A stretch of DNA of 64,000 nt, taken from positions 1-64,000 of the forward strand of contig CAZRRJ010000010.1 of the NCBI GenBank assembly GCA_964602515.1. The letters run 5' to 3'. A program made the position numbers and the translations under genes. Positions within the stretch are counted from its first letter, which is position 1. Every line of letters starts with the position of its first letter. Below are positions 46,101 through 53,800 of this stretch, piece by piece. The notes below the pieces were generated by a model. That model did not search any database, was not told the DNA's origin, and saw only the letters and a list, made by a program, of their open reading frames with translations. Source of the DNA: Carboxylicivirga sp964602515. Its GTDB lineage: Bacteria; Bacteroidota; Bacteroidia; Bacteroidales; Marinilabiliaceae.

Positions 46101-48015
46101 GTTAGTTTTTAATAATTCAACATGGAACACAGCTCAGTATATTACTATTTCTATTCCTGAGGATAATAACTTAGCAAATGAATCAACTACTATTCTGGCG
46201 TCAATAAATAATGCCAGTGATAATGATTTTACGGGCATAGCCAGCCAAACAATTAATATCAATACAACTGATAATGATTTTGCTCCGGTATTTACATCAA
46301 GCCCTGTAGAATCAATAGATGAAGATACATTTTACAGCTACAGCATTGTTATTACAGATGATGATAACGATATTCCTGTTATTAGTTTAGAAACAAACAT
46401 ATCCTGGCTAACATTAACTGACAACGGAGATGGCACTGCTACCTTAACCGGTACTCCTGAAAATGCTGATGTAGGCACATATATTGTTCGTATCAGAGTT
46501 ACAGATGATTTAACATTTACAGAGCAGGAATACCAATTAATTGTGAAAAACATTAATGATGCTCCAATAGCCAATGATGATAGCGATACGACAAGCGATA
46601 TAGCTGCTGTTACGACCGATGTACTGGCTAATGATGTTGATGATGATGGCAACATTGATATTTCTTCATTAACAATTATTCAGGCACCTTATCATGGTAC
46701 TGTTACAATTGAAAATAACACAGGTCGTATTATTTTTACGCCCGACGCACATTATTTTGGTTTCGACAGTTACCAATACCAGATATGTGATACCGACGGA
46801 GAGTGTGCCATAGCTACTGTAACCATTAATATTATTAATGGTAATGTAAAGCCAGTTACACTAAAAGATTTCATTACAACAAATGAAGACACACCGGTTA
46901 ACATATCACCAATCTCCAATGATTCTGACCCAAATGGAAATATTGATATCGGAAGTCTTAAACTGGATAAAGAACCTGATTTCGGGTCATATTCAATTAA
47001 TAAGGCTACAGCTACTATTAATTATCAACCCATTCTAAATTATTATGGAAATGATACCATTATTTATACCATATGTGACTTGGGTAATCCCAGTCTTTGC
47101 AGCATCGATACAATCTTTATATCCGTTTTACCAATTAATGATACACCTGTAGCAACAGATCATCACATTAATGTGACAGAAGGTATTAAAGAAGAAGTTC
47201 ACCTTGCCACACTTGGCAGCGACGTGGAAAATGATCTGTTAAGTATTGAAATCAGTCCGGAAACGCCGGATATACCCGGTTCTATAAATATTATCAATAA
47301 TAGTACGCTTCAGTTTACCGCTAATTTCGGAACTTTATGCACAGACCATGAAATATGGTATATCATTAAAGATATAGAAGGTGCATACGATTCAGGAATC
47401 TTATTTATACACATTATGGCCTTTGATTCTGATTTGGATAATATACCGGATGCGCTTGAAATGGAAAATGGTACTGAACTTGACAGCGACACAGATGGTA
47501 TCCCTAACCATTTGGATAGTGACTCAGATAATGATGGAATTGATGATTTCATTGAAGGAGGTATTGATAATGCCTGCACAGATACACTGTCAGATTCGGA
47601 TAAGGATGGTATCCCTGATTACATTGATCCAGACTCGGATAATGATACTATTTATGATCGTGAAGAAAGTGACAAAGATTGTGATAATGATGGTATTCCG
47701 AACTACAGGGATAACTTTGACGATTGCTCTGACAGAATCAATGCACCTGATACGTTTACCCCCAATGGCGATGGCATTAATGACAAATTTGTTATTAAAG
47801 GTGCTACTTCGGACGAATTAAAAGATAACGAACTGTTTATTTTTAACCGGTGGGGAGGCCAGGTTTATCACATGGTTAACTACGATAACTCTTGGGACGG
47901 TAAATCGAACTCAAGTTTATTAGGCAGTGAATTATTAAGTGAGGGCACTTATTTCTATGTATTTAAAACAAATGCGGGGAAAACTTTAAAAGGTACAGTT
48001 TACATTAAGCGATAA
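43186..48015 (+). CDS. Giant multi-domain T9SS substrate with Calx-beta repeats and type B C-terminal domain
   Basis: This 1609-residue surface or secreted protein has a signal peptide (about residues 1-29). Two Calx-beta domains are followed by seven further beta-sandwich repeats of about 110-113 residues (about 253-1027), the first three nearly identical. Cadherin-like and 'tandem big' Ig-type domains follow (about 1028-1405, NDAPIANDD, NEDTPVNI), then thrombospondin type 3-like calcium repeats (about 1410-1515, DSDTDGIPNHLDSDSDNDG). The end is a gliding-motility/T9SS type B domain (FTPNGDGINDKFVI, WDGKSN, GTYFYVFKTNAG). A PorP-like barrel gene follows after 10 bp. It is probably a calcium-stiffened adhesin; the ligand is unknown. 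Confidence 0.85.
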   Translation: MQTNTTINKSLKITCISLLAILFSGITYGQEISITGTNGEEGVTDGIYILKPLAPASTFSAGGTITISFSGTATEGTDYTVLEKTITYNTGDVSIPVTLNITNDDVVENTETVIITLVSVTGSATIGVSNNISIDLTDNDEALLSISSSSPITEDGTHNAFTVISSNVITTDLTVTVTASGSATEGSDYLPLTSPYTLISGQTSFTIPITVTSDNLAEGDETIILSLSDPAATNVNLGVSSISTIITDDDNANFILIPNGPIAVNEGSTDQTFSVVLSAQPISDVVIKLTSDNPMAADVDKTLLTFSNSTWNTEQIVSISAQQDANLIDENVTVTAAIVDEDSDDAFDIIPNKTISINVSDDDTANFILTPNGPIAVNEGSTDQTFSVVLSAQPISDVVIKLTSDNPMAADVDKTLLTFSNSTWNTEQIVSISAQQDANLIDENVTVTAAIVDEDSDDAFDIIPNKTISINVSDDDTANFILTPNGPIAVNEGSTDQTFSVVLSAQPISDVVIKLTSDNPMAADVDKTLLTFSNSTWNTEQIVSISAQQDANLIDENVTVTAAIVDEDSDDAFDFIPNKTISINVSDDDEAGYELSSTPINITEGTTQQFSIVLTAQPQSNVIFKITSENTDIVTVNNNLLTFGQDNYNDPQIITVFCPEDINLIDETSSITIAIDKSASDIAFSNLANEIISVTTLDNDEANFTVSVSSIAITEGNTEQFTVVLTSQPESNVVFDISSTDTDIAFLSDSQLTFEPSNYNIPQTITVTCPEDANLTDETTSITVAVNATESNDLFDALSKEIIAVNTTDDDNAGYTISSNSINITEGSSQQFTVLLTAQPQNNVIFNIISENTNIVSVNSPQLTFEPGNYNIAQTITLSCPEDVNLIGETTSVIVSVNSASDNAFDPLPDEVITVNSIDNDAPGYTVSTGSITITEGESKQFSVILTAQPQDDVLIDITSSNTAVAIVSNAQLVFNNSTWNTAQYITISIPEDNNLANESTTILASINNASDNDFTGIASQTININTTDNDFAPVFTSSPVESIDEDTFYSYSIVITDDDNDIPVISLETNISWLTLTDNGDGTATLTGTPENADVGTYIVRIRVTDDLTFTEQEYQLIVKNINDAPIANDDSDTTSDIAAVTTDVLANDVDDDGNIDISSLTIIQAPYHGTVTIENNTGRIIFTPDAHYFGFDSYQYQICDTDGECAIATVTINIINGNVKPVTLKDFITTNEDTPVNISPISNDSDPNGNIDIGSLKLDKEPDFGSYSINKATATINYQPILNYYGNDTIIYTICDLGNPSLCSIDTIFISVLPINDTPVATDHHINVTEGIKEEVHLATLGSDVENDLLSIEISPETPDIPGSINIINNSTLQFTANFGTLCTDHEIWYIIKDIEGAYDSGILFIHIMAFDSDLDNIPDALEMENGTELDSDTDGIPNHLDSDSDNDGIDDFIEGGIDNACTDTLSDSDKDGIPDYIDPDSDNDTIYDREESDKDCDNDGIPNYRDNFDDCSDRINAPDTFTPNGDGINDKFVIKGATSDELKDNELFIFNRWGGQVYHMVNYDNSWDGKSNSSLLGSELLSEGTYFYVFKTNAGKTLKGTVYIKR
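43942..44958 (+). repeat. Three near-identical 339-bp tandem repeats
   Basis: Copies at 43942-44280, 44281-44619 and 44620-44958 differ by only a few bases by eye: ATT/ACT near the start of the first, ATT/TTT near the end of the third, and the last codons. Each encodes a 113-residue beta-sandwich repeat in frame. Four diverged relatives follow to about 46265. Confidence 0.92.
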
Positions 48016-48025
48016 TTTTAATCTT

Positions 48026-49009
48026 ATGAATCACTTTATTACAGATCATACAGGTGCCTCGCTTAAAAGATGCGTTGCTGTTAAAACCTGGCTATTTATA
48101 CTGACTTGCCTAACTTGTTCTTATCCGAATAAAGTACGGGCTCAGCAAGATCCCATATACACACAATATATGTTTAACTCCTTAGCATATAATCCTGCCT
48201 ATGCAGGGACAAGAGAGGTGTTAAGCTTAATGGCTCTATCGCGGCACCAATGGGTTGGTTTTGAAGGTGCTCCTTCTACACAAACCTTTACAGCCCATTC
48301 CTCCGTTGGAAAAAATATAGGTTTAGGTTTCACTCTTTTACATGATAAGCTGGATCCGACACAACAAACTGGCGTTTACTTTGATTATGCTTACCGGATA
48401 AAAATAAGTGGTAATAGCCAATTATCTATGGGTATAAAAGGCGGCTATAACTATTACCAAAACAAACTGTCAGACCTTAGCACAGGTAGTCTTGACGATG
48501 ATCCGGCGCTTATTGGTACAGATTACAATAAGTTTCTTCCAAATTTTGGATTCGGTATATATTACTACTCCAACAAATTTTATTTTGGAGTCTCCATACC
48601 TAAGCTAATTGAAAATAAATTGGACAATGACGACATTGAAGTAACTGGCGAAGGAGGAAAAGAAACAAGACACTATTTTTTTACAAGTGGTTATGTCTTT
48701 AAACTTAGCAATGAAGTAAAGTTTAAACCAAGTATACTCGCCCGTTTTACCCAGGCAGCACCAGTAGCAACGGATATTAATTTAAACTTTCTGTTTAACG
48801 GGAAATTATGGTTGGGTGGATTTTATCGAATACAGAATTCATTTGGTGCCATTGCACAATATCAATTTACCCAACAATTTAAAGTTGGATATGGCTTTGA
48901 TATGACCACAAGTGAGTTAAGTAATTACAATGAAGGTACACATGAAATAATGCTTCTATACGAGTTTAGTTTCACTAAAGAAAAAGTTCAGCACCCAAGG
49001 TATTTTTAA
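48026..49009 (+). CDS. PorP/SprF family T9SS-associated membrane protein
   Basis: This 327-residue protein has a signal segment (about residues 15-40) and the PorP/SprF signature QDPIYTQYMFNSLAYNPAYAG, then RHQWVGFEGAPSTQ and a beta-barrel-like remainder. Family members sit in the outer membrane and, like SprF for SprB, help a cognate type B substrate reach or attach to the surface. It lies 10 bp after the giant type B substrate and 3 bp before the TPR/PD40 gene, so it is the likely dedicated partner. Confidence 0.9.
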   Translation: MNHFITDHTGASLKRCVAVKTWLFILTCLTCSYPNKVRAQQDPIYTQYMFNSLAYNPAYAGTREVLSLMALSRHQWVGFEGAPSTQTFTAHSSVGKNIGLGFTLLHDKLDPTQQTGVYFDYAYRIKISGNSQLSMGIKGGYNYYQNKLSDLSTGSLDDDPALIGTDYNKFLPNFGFGIYYYSNKFYFGVSIPKLIENKLDNDDIEVTGEGGKETRHYFFTSGYVFKLSNEVKFKPSILARFTQAAPVATDINLNFLFNGKLWLGGFYRIQNSFGAIAQYQFTQQFKVGYGFDMTTSELSNYNEGTHEIMLLYEFSFTKEKVQHPRYF

Positions 49010-49012
49010 TCT

Positions 49013-50518
49013 ATGAGAATTATACTAACAATATTTATCTTTAGTCTTACTACTGTTTTAAATGCGCAGTCAAAACAAGTAGAGAAAGCTAATGAGCTTT
49101 TTAATAATTTTAATTATAAAAAGGCTATCTCTTCATATCAAAAGGCAATCAATAATGGTGAACATATCTATTATTGCAGTAAAATGATTGCTAAGGCTTA
49201 TGCGAAACTCAACCAAAACAAAGAAGCTGTTAGATGGTACCGGATATGTTCTGAGTATCCAGAAACTGAACATGAAATATATTTATTACTGGCTCATGAA
49301 CTGTTAAAAACAGGAGAGCAGAATGAAGCGTCAGTAAATTTTCATAAATACTACGCTTCTTCAAAAACACCTCATCAACTAACTAATTCCTCTTTTATCG
49401 AATACTACAACAGTCTTTTCACAGATTCAATGCGATACAGTGTAATTACCTTAACCATTAACACTGAATATGATGAATTTGCTCCTGCTTTATTTGGCAA
49501 CAATATGATTTTTACTTCTAACCGACCAATAAAAAGCCCAACCAAACGATATGATATTCAAACAAACAAGTCATTTTTTAACCTCTATAAGGTAGAAAAA
49601 ACAAATTCTGAGGCGACTTTATTCAGCAAAGTACTTGAAACGAAGTATAATGATGGCCCCGCCTGTTTTTCAAACGATAATAAAACAATTTATATCACAA
49701 GAAACACAAATTCTGATACAAAGGGTATTAATAGCTTAGATGTATTTGTTTCGCAACAAACCAATGGTAAATGGTCAAAAAAGGTTAAACGTTTACCTAT
49801 TCGTAAAGGCAATTACACCGTTGCACATCCAAGCCTGAGTGCTGACAATAAACTTCTGTTTTTTTCATCTAATATGCCAGGCGGATTTGGTGGTATGGAT
49901 TTATATGTTTGTGAGTTAAAAAACGGCTTTATCAGCCAACCTGTTAACCTTGGCTCACAGGTAAATACAAATGGTAACGAGATCTTTCCTTTTCTTGCTT
50001 CAAATGGTTTTCTTTATTTTTCCTCGGACATGCATCCCGGGCTAGGTGGTTATGATTTATTTTTTGTGAAAAATATAAATGGTCATTACTCGGTGCCATT
50101 CAACTTAGGGTATCCCGTAAACACTACTGCTGATGACTTTAGCATTACACTTGATCAAAGTAACCGCTTCGGTTTTTTTGCTTCAAATAGAAACGATGGC
50201 CTTGGAGGCGATGATATCTATGCTTTAAATATTAAGCACCCACTGGATTATTGCATTATTGAAGCACAGGTTTTTAATGAAGTAGATTCTACCAGCTTAA
50301 ATCAGGCCTTTGTTAGCATTACAGATTCGGAAACCAACATTAAAATTGAATTACAAACGGATAAAAACGGCAAGTTTTATTATTACCTTAAAAAAGATAA
50401 AAAGTATTTTTTCGAAGTACGAAGAAAACTATACACTGACTTTAAAGGGGTTCTGTCTCCTGATGATTTAAAAACCTACGATGTACTCAAATTAAACATT
50501 GCACTAAAGGAAAAGTAA
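49013..50518 (+). CDS. TPR/PD40 beta-propeller protein, PorE-like without OmpA domain
   Basis: This 501-residue exported protein has a signal peptide (ending LNAQ, about residue 19), TPR-like helices (about 25-135) and PD40 propeller repeats (about 150-410) such as LLFFSSNMPGGFGGMDLYV, LYFSSDMHPGLGGYDLFF and FGFFASNRNDGLGGDDIY. A carboxypeptidase regulatory-like domain follows (about 420-500). The OmpA-like domain of PorE is missing. Immediate linkage to a substrate/PorP pair suggests a periplasmic or cell-surface part of the same assembly. It is homologous to the lone gene at 6423-7736. Confidence 0.75.
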   Translation: MRIILTIFIFSLTTVLNAQSKQVEKANELFNNFNYKKAISSYQKAINNGEHIYYCSKMIAKAYAKLNQNKEAVRWYRICSEYPETEHEIYLLLAHELLKTGEQNEASVNFHKYYASSKTPHQLTNSSFIEYYNSLFTDSMRYSVITLTINTEYDEFAPALFGNNMIFTSNRPIKSPTKRYDIQTNKSFFNLYKVEKTNSEATLFSKVLETKYNDGPACFSNDNKTIYITRNTNSDTKGINSLDVFVSQQTNGKWSKKVKRLPIRKGNYTVAHPSLSADNKLLFFSSNMPGGFGGMDLYVCELKNGFISQPVNLGSQVNTNGNEIFPFLASNGFLYFSSDMHPGLGGYDLFFVKNINGHYSVPFNLGYPVNTTADDFSITLDQSNRFGFFASNRNDGLGGDDIYALNIKHPLDYCIIEAQVFNEVDSTSLNQAFVSITDSETNIKIELQTDKNGKFYYYLKKDKKYFFEVRRKLYTDFKGVLSPDDLKTYDVLKLNIALKEK

Positions 50519-50541
50519 GCCATAATTAACAGCCCTTTTAT

Positions 50542-50549
50542 TACTTTTG
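50542..50549 (+). promoter_or_regulatory. Candidate -7 box (TACTTTTG) at a near-leaderless position
   Basis: TACTTTTG lies 5 bp before the ATG of the radical SAM gene, so a start point at the usual distance would coincide with the ATG. No -33 element was seen, and the previous gene ends only 24 bp upstream. Confidence 0.3.
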
Positions 50550-50554
50550 CGACA

Positions 50555-51448
50555 ATGAATGAATCATTTTTAGTCTATCACGAACCTGTATTCCGTCCGC
50601 CTTCTGAGGCGAATTCAGTTATACTCCAGGTTACTCTTGGTTGCAAATGGAATAAGTGTACATTTTGCGAAATGTACCGAAGTAAAAAGTACTCTGTAAA
50701 GCCTTTGAGCACTATTAAAAAGGAGATATTATTACTATCAGCATTACAGCCTTTGACCAACCGTATATTTATTGGTGACGGTGATTTATTTTCAGTTGAT
50801 TTCAAACTAATTATTCAAACACTTGAATTATTAAAGGCCAGTTTTCCTAAGCTCAAACGAGTCTCTGCATATGCCTCTTCCAGAGAACTTCTGAAATTTA
50901 CTCCTTCTGAATTATCAGCAATTAAGAATGCCGGACTAAGCCTGTTATACATCGGTATCGAATCCGGTGATGATGAAGTACTCAAATTCGTAAACAAAGG
51001 TGTTACATCGAAAGAACAGAAGCTTGCAATCTTAAAATCTAAAAATGCAGGTTTCAAGATTTCAGTAATGATTCTCAATGGGCTGGGTGGCAAAATTTAT
51101 TCCGAACAACATGCTATTAGGTCGGCAGAATTACTAAATGCAGTTCAACCTGATTTGCTTGCTTTATTAGTTGTTTCTTTCCCATATGGGTTTGAGCATT
51201 TTCAAATAAGAATGAAAGGGTTATTTTATCCCTTATCGCAACTTGAGATGCTCAAAGAGATGCGCCTGCTTCTAAGCCATGTTGAGCTAAACAGCACAGT
51301 ATTCAGAAGCGATCATGCTTCCAACTATTTAGTGTTTAAAGGTGGATTAAATCGTGATAAAGCCAAGTTTATTGCACAACTGGATGATATTATCACACAT
51401 ACTATTCATGTACCGAATCCGCATTTAAACGAAACAACAAATCTTTAA
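50555..51448 (+). CDS. Radical SAM protein with CX4CX2C cluster motif
   Basis: This 297-residue radical SAM protein has its cluster motif GCKWNKCTFCEMY near residue 30, a CX4CX2C variant found in a COG1032-like group. Further blocks are IFIGDGDLFSV (about 70), SAYASSRELL (about 107) and LLYIGIESGDDEVL (about 132). There is no N-terminal B12-binding domain and no C-terminal TRAM or SPASM-type extension. Substrate is unknown. It follows the T9SS cassette by 36 bp on the same strand and ends before a convergent terminator. Confidence 0.8.
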   Translation: MNESFLVYHEPVFRPPSEANSVILQVTLGCKWNKCTFCEMYRSKKYSVKPLSTIKKEILLLSALQPLTNRIFIGDGDLFSVDFKLIIQTLELLKASFPKLKRVSAYASSRELLKFTPSELSAIKNAGLSLLYIGIESGDDEVLKFVNKGVTSKEQKLAILKSKNAGFKISVMILNGLGGKIYSEQHAIRSAELLNAVQPDLLALLVVSFPYGFEHFQIRMKGLFYPLSQLEMLKEMRLLLSHVELNSTVFRSDHASNYLVFKGGLNRDKAKFIAQLDDIITHTIHVPNPHLNETTNL

Positions 51449-51587
51449 CTTAATTAGCCCCAGCTCTTAAGAACAATCCAAGTAAACGAAAGAATGCCAG
51501 TCTGTCAAAAACACGGTGTTATCATCAGACAAACGCAAGCTACTATACCGGTTTTAAATTCAACTTTATTTGACTGAAAAATGAAAT

Positions 51588-51625
51588 AAAAAAAAATCCT
51601 GAACATAAACTCAGGATTTTTTTTT
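51588..51625. terminator. Bidirectional terminator between radical SAM and DUF3127 genes
   Basis: A perfect 15-bp stem with TCCTGA/TCAGGA core and A/T-run arms closes an 8-nt loop. Runs of A and T on the two sides give a T-tract in both directions, fitting two convergent genes. Confidence 0.8.
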
Positions 51626-51630
51626 ATTAT

Positions 51631-52005
51631 TTAAAATGGTAAGTCCTCTTCTGGACTTGCCGGTGGTATATCTGCCTCATTAAAAGATGGTGCCGGAGCA
51701 TCTGGAGGCAAAGCAGCTTCTTCTTTTTCAATTCTCCAGGCCTCAAGATTCGAAAAGTAATTTACTTTTCCATCTTTCTCCCACTTACGACCCCTAATAT
51801 TAAAACTAACCTTAATTTGGTCTCCCATTTGAATTGGGTCAAGTAAATTACAACGATCCTGAGTTAACTGAAACTTAATAAAATCGTTCCAGTCAGAATT
51901 ACGTTCATTCACAACTTCTATTACAAATTCGCGCTTTTTAAAGCTCGCATTTATATCAACGATATCCTCTTTTACAATTACATTACCTGAAATTTCAAAG
52001 TTCAT
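51631..52005 (-). CDS. DUF3127 protein with SSB-like acidic C-terminal tip
   Basis: This 124-residue cytoplasmic protein has an OB-fold-like DUF3127 domain (about 1-95, ASFKKREFVIEVVNE and GDQIKVSFNIRGRKW), followed by a proline/glutamate-rich linker and the end SPEEDLPF. This last part resembles the acidic tip of SSB proteins (DDDIPF type), which docks partners of replication and repair. DUF3127 is common in Bacteroidota and has no proven role. It is co-oriented with a cyclophilin gene 12 bp upstream. Confidence 0.82.
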   Translation of the reverse strand: MNFEISGNVIVKEDIVDINASFKKREFVIEVVNERNSDWNDFIKFQLTQDRCNLLDPIQMGDQIKVSFNIRGRKWEKDGKVNYFSNLEAWRIEKEEAALPPDAPAPSFNEADIPPASPEEDLPF

Positions 52006-52017
52006 CTAAATTAAGTT

Positions 52018-52473
52018 CTATTCGTTTACAACTATTTTTACAATCTCATCTCCCTGACGAATTTCGTCAATAACATCAAGTCCTTCAACAACCTTTCCAA
52101 AGCAAGTATGCTGACGATCCAAATGCTGAGTATTCTCGCGACCATGGCAAATAAAGAACTGTGAACCACCAGTATTTCGCCCGGCATGTGCCATCGATAA
52201 TACACCTTTATCATGGTACTGATTATCACCATCTAATTCACAATCTATACTATACCCTGGGCCACCAGTACCAGCACGCGGACTACTTTTGTCTCTTGAA
52301 TGGGGGCATCCTCCCTGAACTACAAAATCAGGTATTACACGGTGAAAAGATAAACCATCATAATAGCCTTCTTTAGCTAACTTCACAAAGTTATCAACCG
52401 TATTAGGAGCATCATTCTCGTAGAATTCTACTTTCATAATGCCTTTTTCTGTATGAATTTCTGCTGTCTTCAT
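52018..52473 (-). CDS. Cyclophilin-type peptidyl-prolyl cis-trans isomerase
   Basis: This 151-residue cytoplasmic protein, without a signal peptide, catalyses proline isomerisation. Active-site blocks FHRVIPDFVVQGG and MAHAGRNTGGSQFFI are intact, and the length fits the single-domain bacterial class. It heads a two-gene unit with the DUF3127 gene. Confidence 0.93.
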   Translation of the reverse strand: MKTAEIHTEKGIMKVEFYENDAPNTVDNFVKLAKEGYYDGLSFHRVIPDFVVQGGCPHSRDKSSPRAGTGGPGYSIDCELDGDNQYHDKGVLSMAHAGRNTGGSQFFICHGRENTQHLDRQHTCFGKVVEGLDVIDEIRQGDEIVKIVVNE

Positions 52474-52493
52474 CTCAAATTTTTTCTTTCAAA

Positions 52494-52525
52494 CAAAAGT
52501 ACGATAAATAGTTGAAGCCTCACAA
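52494..52525 (-). promoter_or_regulatory. Candidate promoter of the cyclophilin gene
   Basis: On the minus strand a TTG (52523-52525) and a TACTTTTG (52494-52501) are separated by 21 bp. The -7 box is 20 bp before the ATG. Confidence 0.5.
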
Positions 52526-52669
52526 TTGTAATTAATGCTTTACTAAAGAAAAGAAATTGCAATACGGTGTTCAATTTCGCACAGTAGGTTGGTTACTTCC
52601 GCACAGAAATAATTCAATACAAATGGATCTTACACCATTATACGCTCATACACCACTAGTTACACATAA

Positions 52670-52684
52670 CGGCACGTCAATTGA
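52670..52684 (+). promoter_or_regulatory. Shared upstream element, sigma-54-like, before WMT-repeat gene 1
   Basis: CGGCACGTCAATTGA lies 36 bp before the ATG. The GG and GA dinucleotides are spaced exactly as the -24 GG and -12 GC of sigma-54 promoters, but the -12 C is A. Fourteen of its bases recur, with one difference, before the paralogous gene. Confidence 0.4.
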
Positions 52685-52708
52685 AACAAACTTATCAAAT
52701 AAATAATT

Positions 52709-52714
52709 GGAGGA
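52709..52714 (+). promoter_or_regulatory. Shine-Dalgarno site (GGAGGA) of WMT-repeat gene 1
   Basis: GGAGGA ends 6 bp before the ATG. Such a strong anti-16S complement is unusual among the genes of this window, most of which have only A-rich leaders. Confidence 0.6.
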
Positions 52715-52720
52715 ATAATC

Positions 52721-53203
52721 ATGAAAGCTCTTAACAGCCACAAAAACATATTTACAACACTTTTTTTCGTTATAGCACTAGTTTTTACAGGTACAAATTT
52801 AAATGCACAGGATTTGAGTAAGGTTGTATCTGATTTAAATGATGAACACCTGAGCATTGAAGACTGGATGACAGATATTGAATCTTTTGCAGATACTCCA
52901 AATGAAGATTCTCCATTAACATTAGTAATATTCTTTAATGATGAAAATTTTGAAGAAGAAGAGCTATCTATAGCAGAATGGATGGTTAACCCTGACAGCT
53001 ATTTTGAAGCTACTCATAATCAATTCAACTTTGCTCAATTAGAAGAAGAGAATGAGACTTTAGCTCTTGAAGGATGGATGACTAACCTTAAAGCATTTTT
53101 CGATGCTCCTGCACACAAACTTCCCAGTATTAACACTATCATCTTAAATGAACCGCCCTCAATCTTAATTGCACTACACAATCCTTATAAACAGGATAAG
53201 TAG
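52721..53203 (+). CDS. Small secreted protein with three 'WMT' repeats
   Basis: This 160-residue exported protein has a signal peptide (about residues 1-29, ending LNAQ). The acidic mature part carries three copies of a short repeat: SIEDWMTDIESF, SIAEWMVNPDSYF and ALEGWMTNLKAFF, spaced about 40-55 residues apart. It ends with PSILIALHNPY. No known family is recognised. A paralogue with five copies follows 600 bp downstream and shares the signal peptide, repeat, C-terminal LIAL motif and upstream element. The pattern suggests a structural or ligand-binding repeat in the periplasm or outside the cell. A Shine-Dalgarno site supports the start. Confidence 0.75.
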   Translation: MKALNSHKNIFTTLFFVIALVFTGTNLNAQDLSKVVSDLNDEHLSIEDWMTDIESFADTPNEDSPLTLVIFFNDENFEEEELSIAEWMVNPDSYFEATHNQFNFAQLEEENETLALEGWMTNLKAFFDAPAHKLPSINTIILNEPPSILIALHNPYKQDK

Positions 53204-53750
53204 TTACTCTCACAATAGAATAAACGATTATTAATAAAGCTGATTCATTGGTTTTTAACAACTTCTTACCTTTATATACCACATGAGAAATTACTGAAAT
53301 ACAAACAGAGCTGAAAACTCTTCTTTTTTATACAATCTTTTTAATTTATAACTCTTACATTATCCCCGAATTAACAAACAGAAAACAATCACGCACTAAA
53401 AACCTCTTCAAAATAGGGCGTTTCTCCATGTTACCTCAATTCTCTATACCCCTCATACTTTTCCTATAAGATTCTTTCTCTTGTATTTTTCTTATCATTC
53501 ACTACAAATACTATCATCTAAATAAGCATTAAAATCCGCTTCACTTATTGAAATCCGTTAAGTACAAACTTGCATTTTCCTTTGCAATAATAAATGGCAT
53601 AACACCTAATTTGTGTTAAAAAAATATTCTTCTTAAACTATATACCTGTACGTATTCGTACATCTTGTTGTTCCGCTTACGTGCATCTTTTTAAGACCTC
53701 ACAATCCTCTATTATATATACATCATTGTTTTAATGCATATTACAATAAT
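53204..53750. other. Intergenic region between the two WMT-repeat genes
   Basis: No gene was recognised in about 550 bp. It contains a perfect inverted repeat TGTACG-TATT-CGTACA at 53647-53662, about 90 bp before the sigma-54-like element of the second gene. Confidence 0.4.
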
Positions 53751-53765
53751 TGGCACATCAATTGA
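53751..53765 (+). promoter_or_regulatory. Shared upstream element, sigma-54-like, before WMT-repeat gene 2
   Basis: TGGCACATCAATTGA has a perfect -24-type TGGCAC and, at the correct spacing, TTGA in place of TTGC. It lies 35 bp before the preferred ATG, nearly the same distance as its counterpart in the first gene. Confidence 0.45.
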
Positions 53766-53800
53766 TCATTAATTCACAATTAAATAAAAAAACAATTGTC

